Assembly: GCF_900110085.1 (NCBI RefSeq)
Contig: NZ_FOCK01000006.1
Location: 239,731 to 303,730 of the forward strand
Reading direction: 5' to 3'
DNA length: 64,000 nucleotides
From: Prevotella sp. ne3005
Lineage (GTDB): Bacteria > Bacteroidota > Bacteroidia > Bacteroidales > Bacteroidaceae
How positions within the stretch are numbered: the first letter of the stretch is position 1; each line of letters starts with the position of its first letter. The notes beneath the pieces were generated by a model. It had not been told where the DNA came from and did no database searches. It worked only from the letters and a program-made list of their open reading frames with translations. Shown one piece after another: positions 15,876 to 22,381 of this stretch. The translations under genes were made by a program, and so were the position numbers.

Positions 15876-17216
15876 CTATTTTAATTTCCAAATAATTCTT
15901 TTCTTATCAACAGAAACATAAAAACATTCCCCTTTCGCCCCCATAGGGATATAGGATTTCATTTCTATGTTTTCTTTGATCTTTTCAAATGCCTCACGAA
16001 TACGAGAGATCTTTTCGTTAGCAGAATTATCTGTAGAGTCTACCAATTTATCAATATACTTCTCTACATCCTTGCGATTTGAGAGTTTTCGATACCACAA
16101 GAGCAATTCCTCGCGATAATCGATGAGGTGTTTAAGCGGGAAGCCCTCTGGATGATTAAGGAAAACGAAGTAGAGAGCCTTTGGCAATGCTGGCATCTTG
16201 ACTTCTGCAATTGGTGTTCCGTCATCATACTTCAGGAAGATGCGATATTTTTCATCGATCTCCATCATTACCTCCCTTGACTTAATCTTTGCCAGATAGT
16301 TGTCACGTTCTTCTATGTCTTTGGGAACCATCCTACTATTATCTGGTTGCCAAGGTTGAGGTTTCTGCCCGTATGCTCCCACTGGTCTGGGCGATTCACC
16401 CTTTTGACAGAAAGAGCTGTCAAGTTCTGGGCTATGATGCTCAAATGCAATATGTTTAGGTCTAACTTCGTATGGTAATTGGAGCAGGGCCTCACATGAA
16501 TCGATGTTGCTTAAAATATTGGTCATGCCTTTTCTTTTCAGAAGCTGCATCTGGCTTTCACTCCGTTTCATAGCATGCCCAAAAGTGTATAATGCCGTAT
16601 GGCAGCAATTGGCATCTACAAGCATCACACCATAATTGATGAAAGCAAAGAAGTTATGAAACTCTTTGATAGCACGTCGATAGAAGTAGGCTGCTTTCTT
16701 GTAGTCTATTTCAGAAAGCGTTCCATATTGATAAGAGATTCCAGCCAGCAGCATTCCCATCTCGCATCCTTTCTCTGCACCTTTCTCTATCCATTGCCAG
16801 CCATCAGACACATGATTTTTCAAGCACATCATCTGTCCAAAGCCAACCATACACTCAGGACTGCCGCCTTCTGCACCGAGTTTATATTGGAACAGTCTTT
16901 CTTCAGCAGAGCCTACCAGTTGGGCAAGCAATGAGTGGGCGCCAATCATTCCGAAGACAGTAGATAAGAATACCAAGTCTTCTCGCAGAGTGCCCAATGC
17001 TTCTTCATTCCCTTTTTGCATAAACCATTCACTATCAAATGGGCTCAGATGCTCAATAGCACCAGGGATGTCTTCATAATACTCAAGCCCGATCTGCCCA
17101 TTTGGATCAAGTATTTCTTGGTCAATGGGTGTAGTGTCCAAGGGATAGAACCAGGTAATGAAGTCTGGTCCTAAACCATAAAAGGTATATGTAACATTTT
17201 GATCGTTGGCATTCAT
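15876..17216 (-). CDS. Large Sel1-like repeat protein
   Basis: Function unknown. The 446 residues contain Sel1 units in the N-terminal half (LGAEGGSPECMVGFGQMM, GAEKGCEMGMLLAGISYQYG, AAYFYRRAIKEFHNFFAFINYGVML). A C-terminal half follows after about residue 250 with a conserved-looking region ending in SVDKKRIIWKLK. No signal peptide. The ATG at 17214-17216 lies only 5 nt after a TATCTTTG promoter box, so the mRNA may be leaderless; upstream alternatives would precede the promoter. First gene of the Sel1-DUF2971-LRR operon in the island. Confidence 0.7.
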   Translation of the reverse strand: MNANDQNVTYTFYGLGPDFITWFYPLDTTPIDQEILDPNGQIGLEYYEDIPGAIEHLSPFDSEWFMQKGNEEALGTLREDLVFLSTVFGMIGAHSLLAQLVGSAEERLFQYKLGAEGGSPECMVGFGQMMCLKNHVSDGWQWIEKGAEKGCEMGMLLAGISYQYGTLSEIDYKKAAYFYRRAIKEFHNFFAFINYGVMLVDANCCHTALYTFGHAMKRSESQMQLLKRKGMTNILSNIDSCEALLQLPYEVRPKHIAFEHHSPELDSSFCQKGESPRPVGAYGQKPQPWQPDNSRMVPKDIEERDNYLAKIKSREVMMEIDEKYRIFLKYDDGTPIAEVKMPALPKALYFVFLNHPEGFPLKHLIDYREELLLWYRKLSNRKDVEKYIDKLVDSTDNSANEKISRIREAFEKIKENIEMKSYIPMGAKGECFYVSVDKKRIIWKLK

Positions 17217-17221
17217 GGATG

Positions 17222-17229
17222 CAAAGATA
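17222..17229 (-). promoter_or_regulatory. Promoter -7 box of the Sel1-DUF2971-LRR operon
   Basis: Minus strand TATCTTTG ends 5 nt before the ATG, too close for a normal 5-prime leader. Confidence 0.6.
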
Positions 17230-17344
17230 GATGTTTTTTTCGACAGAACAACCATTTTATAAAAAAAACTCCATTTGCAAGGCTTGTAAACGAACAGAAG
17301 AGTAATTTCAATATGAAATTATGTGGAATTGGGGTATTCCTATT

Positions 17345-17677
17345 TCATCTAACTTCTCGTTCACGTGCAGCAATAGCTAATGCCCGTTCTTCGAGAAATG
17401 CCTTGAAACTCCTAATGATAGTCTGCGTATCGAAGTAGCTATAGAAACGTTCATAGAAGCCAGCCTTGAAATTGAAGAAGAACAACATCACTTCACTGGC
17501 CTTTAGCCAGCGGTATCTGCTGAAGATTGCCATAGCTGTGAACTGAAGTTGATCCTTTGTCACATCTTCCTTTAATCCACAACCCAGACTGGCATCAGTG
17601 CTCAGATAGAGCAATGATAGGATTTTTATCCAGAAAAGTGAAGATTTTATGGAAAATTTTCCAAATTGACAGTACAA
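17345..17677 (-). pseudogene. Probable remnant of a DUF6633-like protein
   Basis: The C-terminal 75 residues (DVTKDQLQFTAMAIFSRY, ASEVMLFFFNFKAGFYERFYSYFD, then FKAFLEERALAIAARE) resemble proteins of about 170 residues that are common on Bacteroidales mobile elements. Here only 110 codons are open, the first possible start is TTG, and the N-terminal third looks unrelated. I therefore read it as a 5-prime-truncated gene at the inner edge of the island. It could still be a short real gene. Confidence 0.4.
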
Positions 17678-17756
17678 TCTTCCAAATTTGTGCTCATACG
17701 AAGCACTTTCACACGAAAAAGTCCATAATTAATTTGGCTTTTTGCTCGCTTATTCG

Positions 17757-17764
17757 TACCTTTG
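17757..17764 (+). promoter_or_regulatory. Outward-facing promoter box at the distal end of the island
   Basis: TACCTTTG on the plus strand reads across the iterons, TAAACAAAGGG and the second att copy. In a circular excised form it would point through the joined att site towards the integrase gene. Confidence 0.45.
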
Positions 17765-17795
17765 CAACCGACAGGAGAGTATTAACAATGCCGAA

Positions 17796-17817
17796 TCGGC
17801 GCAAAATCGGCGCAAAT
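17796..17817 (+). repeat. 11-bp iterons at the distal island end
   Basis: Two adjacent TCGGCGCAAA(A) units, same orientation as those at 10060-10111; a TAAACAAAGGG motif follows at 17847-17857, matching 9974-9984. Confidence 0.55.
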
Positions 17818-17878
17818 GCGTTTTTGAGGAATGCCGAAGATGCCCATAAACAAAGGGATACTCAAAGAAATTGAATGA

Positions 17879-17925
17879 CAGATTCCGGTTCTGAAGGTCT
17901 TGGGTTTGAATCCCAACGGGATCAC
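17879..17925 (+). repeat. Island attachment repeat, distal copy (partial tRNA-Arg)
   Basis: Identical 47-bp copy of the tRNA-Arg 3-prime half. The acceptor 5-prime strand and D-arm are missing, so it is not a tRNA gene but marks the island edge. Confidence 0.92.
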
Positions 17926-17929
17926 TTTT

Positions 17930-17974
17930 AAAAATCGGCTAATGATTGATTATCAACCGCTTGCCGATTTTTTG
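17930..17974 (+). terminator. Displaced original terminator of tRNA-Arg
   Basis: AAAAATCGGC (17930-17939) pairs with GCCGATTTTT (17963-17972) and ends in a T-run. It directly follows the distal att copy, where the chromosomal sequence downstream of tRNA-Arg should resume. Confidence 0.65.
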
Positions 17975-18106
17975 GTTTCAATCCGAAAAGGGGCTTCGCA
18001 AAGAAAAAAGAGGCAAAAAAATTGGTACGATAATAATTGATGTGAACTGAGAATGGTTACAGTCCCAAAGGGGATGGACGTGGAATTATGTTTTTGCCAT
18101 ACTAAC

Positions 18107-18138
18107 AAGCCCGGCTTGCAAATTGCAGGTCGGGCTTT
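18107..18138 (-). terminator. Hairpin downstream of hsp20
   Basis: AAGCCCGGCTTGCAA pairs with TTGCAGGTCGGGCTT with two mismatches; T-rich runs lie on both sides, so it may work in either direction. It lies 26 bp beyond the hsp20 stop. Confidence 0.5.
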
Positions 18139-18164
18139 GATTAGTTTTTTGAACCATCTTTATC

Positions 18165-18590
18165 TTACGAGATCTCAATGGCCTTGGTGACTTTCTCCTT
18201 CGGCTCGGTCTTCGGCATGGTGATGGTCAGGATGCCGTCCTCAACCTTGGCAGAAATCTGGTCTTTCACCACATCGTCTGGCAGCACGTAGTTCTGCTCG
18301 TAGTTAGAGTAGCTGAACTCACGGCGCAGATAGTGACGGTGACTGTCCTCATGCTTGTGTTCCTGTTTGTTCTCAATGGCGATGGTGAGGTTGCCTTCGT
18401 CATTGATGGCTACGCGGCAATATTCTTTCTTGATGCCTGGAGCTGCAAGTTCCATTGTGTAGGCCTTCTCACTCTCCTTGACATTGACTGCGGGTGCTGT
18501 ACTGTTGGCACGAGGCATAAAATCAGTGTTAAAGAAATCATCAAACATTGTTGGGAACCAACCATTGCTTTTCATTAATCCGTTCAACAT
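18165..18590 (-). CDS. hsp20: Small heat-shock protein, Hsp20 family
   Basis: ATP-independent chaperone that holds unfolding proteins. The 141 residues show an N-terminal arm (WFPTMFDDFFNTDF), an alpha-crystallin domain from about residue 36 (PAVNVKESEKAYTMELAAPG) to KVEDGILTITMPK, and a short C-terminal tail ending KAIEIS with an I-x-I-type anchor. The ATG at 18588-18590 is fixed by AGGAGG 8 nt upstream; the TTG two codons earlier is too close to it. The upstream region has a near-perfect sigma-54 promoter and two identical 16-bp upstream sites, so expression is probably under RpoN and an enhancer-binding protein. Confidence 0.93.
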   Translation of the reverse strand: MLNGLMKSNGWFPTMFDDFFNTDFMPRANSTAPAVNVKESEKAYTMELAAPGIKKEYCRVAINDEGNLTIAIENKQEHKHEDSHRHYLRREFSYSNYEQNYVLPDDVVKDQISAKVEDGILTITMPKTEPKEKVTKAIEIS

Positions 18591-18598
18591 AATCAATA

Positions 18599-18604
18599 CC
18601 TCCT
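18599..18604 (-). promoter_or_regulatory. Shine-Dalgarno AGGAGG of hsp20
   Basis: Full AGGAGG 8 nt before the ATG. Strong Shine-Dalgarno motifs are scarce in this window and in Bacteroidota generally, so this one stands out and decides the start. Confidence 0.75.
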
Positions 18605-18676
18605 AATTATACTTTTAGTTTAACTTATTTGTTCTGATCGCCTCGGCTTGTTTGCTTCGGCTTTCACTAAGGACAG

Positions 18677-18692
18677 TGCAAGTTGCGTGCCA
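18677..18692 (-). promoter_or_regulatory. Sigma-54 (-24/-12) promoter of hsp20
   Basis: Minus strand reads TGGCACGCAACTTGCA, an exact match to the consensus TGGCAC-N5-TTGCA with correct GG-GC spacing. Transcription would start near 18665, giving a leader of about 75 nt. Confidence 0.8.
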
Positions 18693-18746
18693 ATAGAAAG
18701 AATCCATGCCAGAATGACAATCGCTGAAGTCAAACTGGCACGGAAT

Positions 18747-18793
18747 TTAAACTCGCTTAAACTATGCTGACAATTTATTAAACTCGCTTAAAC
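18747..18793. promoter_or_regulatory. Twin 16-bp upstream activator sites of hsp20
   Basis: TTAAACTCGCTTAAAC occurs at 18747-18762 and again, identically, at 18778-18793. The 31-bp spacing equals three helical turns, and each copy contains the inverted pair TTTAA/TTAAA (core TTAAACTCGCTTAA). Placed about 55 bp upstream of the -24 element, they look like enhancer-binding-protein sites. Confidence 0.65.
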
Positions 18794-18820
18794 ATTGTCA
18801 TCATATTTGGATAATTGATT

Positions 18821-20170
18821 TCACTCACGTTTAATAACAATCAGGCTATCTGTCTTTATTCTGGCCAACAGCCAGTTATGTAGTTTCTTGATTTCTGCTT
18901 CAGAGAAAGACTTTTTCTTGTCGGATTCTATGATAGCTGCCACATATTGATGTATGCCTGTGGAATCCCTGTTCACTTCAACAACTCTTTGTAGTGCAAT
19001 CTTGCTGACCTGCGGGAAGAGTGAAGCTATTTCCGGGCGGATTTCGGTTGCAAGAGCCTCGTATCGCTTATATTCATTTAGCTGCTGGTTCAGAAGGACA
19101 TTCTCCGCAGAGAGCTGTAAAAGCTGTCTGTGCTCGGCTTCCTGGCTGGTGGTCAGCGAGGTTATCTGATGACTTAGTGCAAGCACGCTGTCGCTTTGCG
19201 TGCCTTGGATGATGCGAAGGGTATAGTCCCCCAGTCCGTATTCATTCATCCTGCGTTGGGCTTCGGCCTGGGTCAGATTGCTTATTTCGCGACCTACGGC
19301 AACGACACGCAACTTTAAACTGTCCTTGTCTACAACGCTCGAAATAATCTGAGTACCGCGCTGCGTCAGTTCAGTCTTGACAAATTTCCTTACATTGTTA
19401 TCAAAAATGCTCTGTTGCACGATTCGGACGGTCATGTAGGTTGCCGGCAGCATGGTCAGGATGACGATAGACATCAGTATGCGACGCCCCCTGACCGCCC
19501 TTCCGTTCAACTGATATTCATGCTTCTGGAAATTCATCAGCCGTACACCGCAATAGGTGGCAAGGGCAATAAACACGGTGTTGATGAAAAACAGGTAGAA
19601 TGCTCCGAGGAAATAGAGCAAATGGCCCGTTGCCAGTCCATAGCCAGCTGTACACAGTGGGGGCATCAGGGCTGTGGCTATGGCAACACCTGGGATAACG
19701 TTGCCCTTGCCTCGTGTACACAGGGCGATGATGCCCGCCGCACCGCCGCAGAAGGCTATAAGTACATCATAGAGTGTGGGCGCCGTGCGTGCCAGCAGCT
19801 CCGACCGTGCCTCGCTGAGTGGTGTCAAGAGAAAATAGACAGTGGCCGTCAGTACACTAATGAGGGTTGCTACACCGAAGTTCTTGCCTGCACGCTTCAG
19901 CAGGTCAAGATTATTGGTGCCAACAGCCAACCCCAAACCCACGATGGGTCCCATGAGTGGCGAGATAAGCATGGCACCAATGATGACAGCTGTCGAGTTG
20001 ACGTTCAAGCCCAGCGAAGCAATGAAGATGGCAAAGATAAGCACCCAAAGGTTGGCTCCCCTGAAACTCACCCCTTCGGTAATCTGAGCTATAATCGCCT
20101 GTTCGTCCTCTTTGTCGGGCATCAGATTAAAGTAGTAGCCTGCATGTTCGATAAATTTGCTTATAGTCAT
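18821..20170 (-). CDS. DUF389 (TIGR00341-type) membrane protein
   Basis: Integral membrane protein of unknown function. Six or so hydrophobic segments lie between residues 40 and 250: LWVLIFAIFIASLGLN, STAVIIGAMLISPLMGPIVG (the family signature), VATLISVLTATVYFLL, then further helices to ILMSIVILTMLPATYMT. The remaining 200 residues are soluble, with a predicted coiled coil (EAEHRQLLQLSAENVLLNQQ) and a C-terminal domain. The 449-residue length fits DUF389 proteins with a periplasmic or cytosolic tail. Its own TAACTTTG promoter lies at 20209-20216. It lies upstream of hsp20 on the same strand, but hsp20 has a separate promoter. Confidence 0.88.
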   Translation of the reverse strand: MTISKFIEHAGYYFNLMPDKEDEQAIIAQITEGVSFRGANLWVLIFAIFIASLGLNVNSTAVIIGAMLISPLMGPIVGLGLAVGTNNLDLLKRAGKNFGVATLISVLTATVYFLLTPLSEARSELLARTAPTLYDVLIAFCGGAAGIIALCTRGKGNVIPGVAIATALMPPLCTAGYGLATGHLLYFLGAFYLFFINTVFIALATYCGVRLMNFQKHEYQLNGRAVRGRRILMSIVILTMLPATYMTVRIVQQSIFDNNVRKFVKTELTQRGTQIISSVVDKDSLKLRVVAVGREISNLTQAEAQRRMNEYGLGDYTLRIIQGTQSDSVLALSHQITSLTTSQEAEHRQLLQLSAENVLLNQQLNEYKRYEALATEIRPEIASLFPQVSKIALQRVVEVNRDSTGIHQYVAAIIESDKKKSFSEAEIKKLHNWLLARIKTDSLIVIKRE

Positions 20171-20208
20171 ATCATTTTATATATCACAAAACATATTAAA
20201 ACTAAGGG

Positions 20209-20245
20209 CAAAGTTACTTAATTTGCCACAAATTTGCTAATTTTG
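20209..20245. promoter_or_regulatory. Divergent promoter pair for DUF389 and the small CxxC protein
   Basis: Minus strand TAACTTTG at 20209-20216 faces the DUF389 gene; plus strand TAATTTTG at 20238-20245 faces the 60-residue protein gene. Confidence 0.55.
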
Positions 20246-20278
20246 CAGCAATTATTAAAATAGTTTAGGAAATTTGAT

Positions 20279-20461
20279 ATGGCACATAATTGCGAAAACT
20301 GCAAATTTAGGGCACACTATGACAAGAAGCCCAATTCGATGTTAGGTAAGTTCTGGCGCTGGCACATTAACTTTTGCCCAGGCTGGAAAGGTTACTTTAC
20401 CTCCCAAAGCGAGGAAAAGAAAACTGAGTTGAGGGAGAAGTATAACTTCACCAAGTATTAG
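20279..20461 (+). CDS. Small conserved CxxC protein
   Basis: Function unknown. The 60-residue protein begins MAHNCENCKFRAHYDKKP with one CxxC pair and continues GKFWRWHINFCPGWKGYF, a Cys/His/Trp-rich pattern that I recall in other Bacteroidales small proteins. It has its own TAATTTTG promoter 33 nt upstream. Cys5 and Cys8 with His29 and Cys33 could bind a metal. No partner is apparent; the neighbour on one side is DUF389 and on the other a long gap. Confidence 0.65.
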   Translation: MAHNCENCKFRAHYDKKPNSMLGKFWRWHINFCPGWKGYFTSQSEEKKTELREKYNFTKY

Positions 20462-20630
20462 TCTACGGCGCATTTTGGACAGTCTGATGATTTCAGGCGT
20501 GATGAACTGATACGAATCATCGAGCATTCTGTGGAGGAGTTCTTTGCAAGCAAAGCTGCAGATAAACGTCATCTTCTACATAATCCATGATATTCTCTTT
20601 GTTTTCAAATAGTTAAACAAAATACAACCT

Positions 20631-20973
20631 CTACTAATGTTCTACTTTAGTTCTACAAATATTCTACTAAAGTACTACTTTTGTGCCAGTTTACTACGAC
20701 CTTTCTGGCATTTCACTACGAAGTGACTGGGATTCTACCGGAATGTGACTCTTGAATTCTCTAGAGAATTCAAGAGTTTACTCCCTGCAAAGTGAAAGAA
20801 AGGTCGTCACAAACCTCTAAATTCTCTAGAGAATTCGAGAGTGAAGACGTATATCGATGATGGTTAATGGCGAATAAAAGTAGAGAGAAGTACGTCTAAA
20901 CATGTAGTAAAGAGGTATAGGGCAACGCATCCATTAGTAGAAGATTGGTAGAACTAAAGTAGAACATTAGTAG
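20631..20973. repeat. 343-bp non-coding element with 38-bp terminal inverted repeats
   Basis: The left end (20631-20668, starting CTACTAATGTTCTACTTTAG) and right end (20936-20973) are inverted repeats matching at 36 of 38 positions. Inside lie a 28-bp perfect palindrome centred on GAATTCTCTAGAGAATTC, a second copy of that core, and ACGACCTTTC/GAAAGGTCGT as a 10-bp inverted pair. No coding frame, transposase or obvious target duplication. It fills most of the 696-bp gap 20462-21157; the first 120 bp of the gap hold a short open frame without a start codon that I could not assign. Confidence 0.75.
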
Positions 20974-21130
20974 ATGTTTAGTAGAATTACAAATGAGATA
21001 TAAACATTTGATATTCAGCAAATAATACATCTATTGATAGAACTTAAACAGAAAAACTGAAAAATGTACAGTATTTAGACTATCAATTAGAAAAAAAGCT
21101 AATAAATTTGGTATTCTGTCCACTTTATCG

Positions 21131-21138
21131 TATCTTTG
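21131..21138 (+). promoter_or_regulatory. Promoter -7 box of pepT
   Basis: TATCTTTG 19 nt before the pepT ATG. Confidence 0.65.
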
Positions 21139-21157
21139 TAGCCGCAAAATAAGAATT

Positions 21158-22381
21158 ATGGATATTACCGAAAGATTTCTGAACTATACACAGTTTGACA
21201 CACAGTCGACTGAAGACAGCGACAGTGTGCCCAGTACCCCAAAACAGCTGATATTCGCTGAATACCTGAAAAAAGAACTCGAACATGAGGGGCTCAGCAA
21301 CGTGGAGATGGACGACCGTGGCTATATCTACGCCACGCTGAAGGCCAACACGAAAGGCGATATCCCTACGATTGGCTTCATCTCGCACTACGACACCAGC
21401 CCCGACTGCTCGGGAGCAGACATCAAGCCCCATATCGTGAACCACTACAACGGCTCCGACATCCTGTTGTCTGAGGGTATCGTGAGTTCGCCCAAGAAAT
21501 TCCCAGAGCTGTTGCAGCATGTTGGTGAAGACCTGATTGTGACCGATGGCCACACCCTCTTAGGAGCCGACGACAAGGCGGGCATCGCAGAGATTGTGCA
21601 GGCGATGTGCTGGCTGAGAGACCATCCGGAAGTGAAGCACGGCGATATCCGCATTGCTTTCAACCCCGACGAAGAGATTGGCATGGGAGCCCATTACTTC
21701 GATGTGGAGAAGTTCGGATGCGACTGGGCTTACACGATGGACGGAGGCGACGTGGGCGAACTGGAGTTTGAGAATTTCAATGCCGCCAGTGCACGCATCA
21801 ATATAAAAGGAGTGAGTGTCCACCCTGGCTATGCAAAAGGCAAAATGGTGAATGCCAACCTGCTGGCAATGGAACTAGCAGCCATGCTGCCTGAGGACGA
21901 GCGCCCCGAGACTACTGAGGCCTATCAGGGATTCTTCCACCTGCTGAATGTAAAGGGCAACGTGGAGAGTGCCACGATGTCCTATATTATCCGAGACCAC
22001 GACCGCGACAGGTTTGAAGACCGCAAGCGCACCATAGAGGGCGTGGTAAAGGCATTGAACCAGAAGTATGGCGAGGGCAGCATAACGGCCGAAATCAAGG
22101 ACCAGTACTATAACATGAAGGAGAAGATCGACCCGCAGATGCACGTCATCGACGTCGTGCTACATGCCATGCAGACATGCGGGGTTACTCCGAGGGTAAA
22201 GCCTATTCGTGGCGGTACCGACGGGGCCCAGCTCAGCTTCAAGGGCCTACCCTGCCCCAACATCTTTGCAGGAGGCGTAAACTTCCACGGACCTTACGAA
22301 TTTGTCAGCATCCAAAGCATGGAGAAGGCCCAGCAGGTCATCATAGAGATCTGCAAACTTGTTGCGGATTTCAATAATTAG
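21158..22381 (+). CDS. pepT: Peptidase T (tripeptidase)
   Basis: Zinc aminopeptidase of family M20 that removes the N-terminal residue of tripeptides in the cytoplasm. The 407 residues match the family (about 405-410). Metal-site motifs are visible: SHYDTSPD near 78, [10 protein letters not shown] near 140, [14 protein letters not shown] near 172, [15 protein letters not shown] near 195, and [11 protein letters not shown] near the end with the last histidine ligand. ATG 21158 follows a TATCTTTG promoter. Its last codons overlap the convergent antiporter gene by 4 bp. Confidence 0.96.
   Translation: MDITERFLNYTQFDTQSTEDSDSVPSTPKQLIFAEYLKKELEHEGLSNVEMDDRGYIYATLKANTKGDIPTIGFISHYDTSPDCSGADIKPHIVNHYNGSDILLSEGIVSSPKKFPELLQHVGEDLIVTDGHTLLGADDKAGIAEIVQAMCWLRDHPEVKHGDIRIAFNPDEEIGMGAHYFDVEKFGCDWAYTMDGGDVGELEFENFNAASARINIKGVSVHPGYAKGKMVNANLLAMELAAMLPEDERPETTEAYQGFFHLLNVKGNVESATMSYIIRDHDRDRFEDRKRTIEGVVKALNQKYGEGSITAEIKDQYYNMKEKIDPQMHVIDVVLHAMQTCGVTPRVKPIRGGTDGAQLSFKGLPCPNIFAGGVNFHGPYEFVSIQSMEKAQQVIIEICKLVADFNN

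Larger units (their letters stand above)
9869..17925. mobile_element. 8-kb integrative genomic island in tRNA-Arg(CCG)
   Basis: Bounded by identical 47-bp direct repeats of the tRNA-Arg 3-prime half (9869-9915 and 17879-17925); unit length 8010 bp. A tyrosine recombinase lies directly inside the tRNA end, and both ends carry TCGGCGCAAAA iterons plus a shared TAAACAAAGGG motif. Cargo: HEPN/Abi protein, structured small-RNA units, two Sel1-repeat proteins, DUF3127, zinc ribbon, BspA-like LRR, DUF2971 and a short protein remnant. No relaxase, transfer, replication or virion genes were recognised. The integrase has an in-frame stop, so the island is probably stranded unless helped in trans. Confidence 0.88.

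Noticed and set aside
17788..17874. 28-codon ORF starting MPNRRKIG at the distal island end
   Set aside because: Its first half is the iteron sequence itself, similar to the non-coding start upstream of the integrase; no sign of selection as protein.
17879..17925. Second tRNA-Arg gene
   Set aside because: Only the 3-prime 47 bp are present; no acceptor 5-prime strand or D-arm, so it is the island's att copy.
18747..18793. CRISPR-like direct repeat
   Set aside because: Only two copies with a 15-bp gap and no cas genes; the position before a sigma-54 promoter explains them better.
19415..20221. 268-codon open frame antisense to the DUF389 gene
   Set aside because: Composition (His/Gln/Cys-rich) and full overlap with a well-supported membrane protein show it is a shadow frame.
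20462..20580. Short open frame (HFGQSDDFRRDELIRIIEH...) after the small CxxC gene
   Set aside because: It looks protein-like but has no start codon and no promoter; too short to call as a gene, at most a remnant.
20690..20700. Second sigma-54-like TGGCAC in the 20.6-kb element
   Set aside because: TGGCAC occurs on the minus strand, but no TTGC follows at the required spacing.
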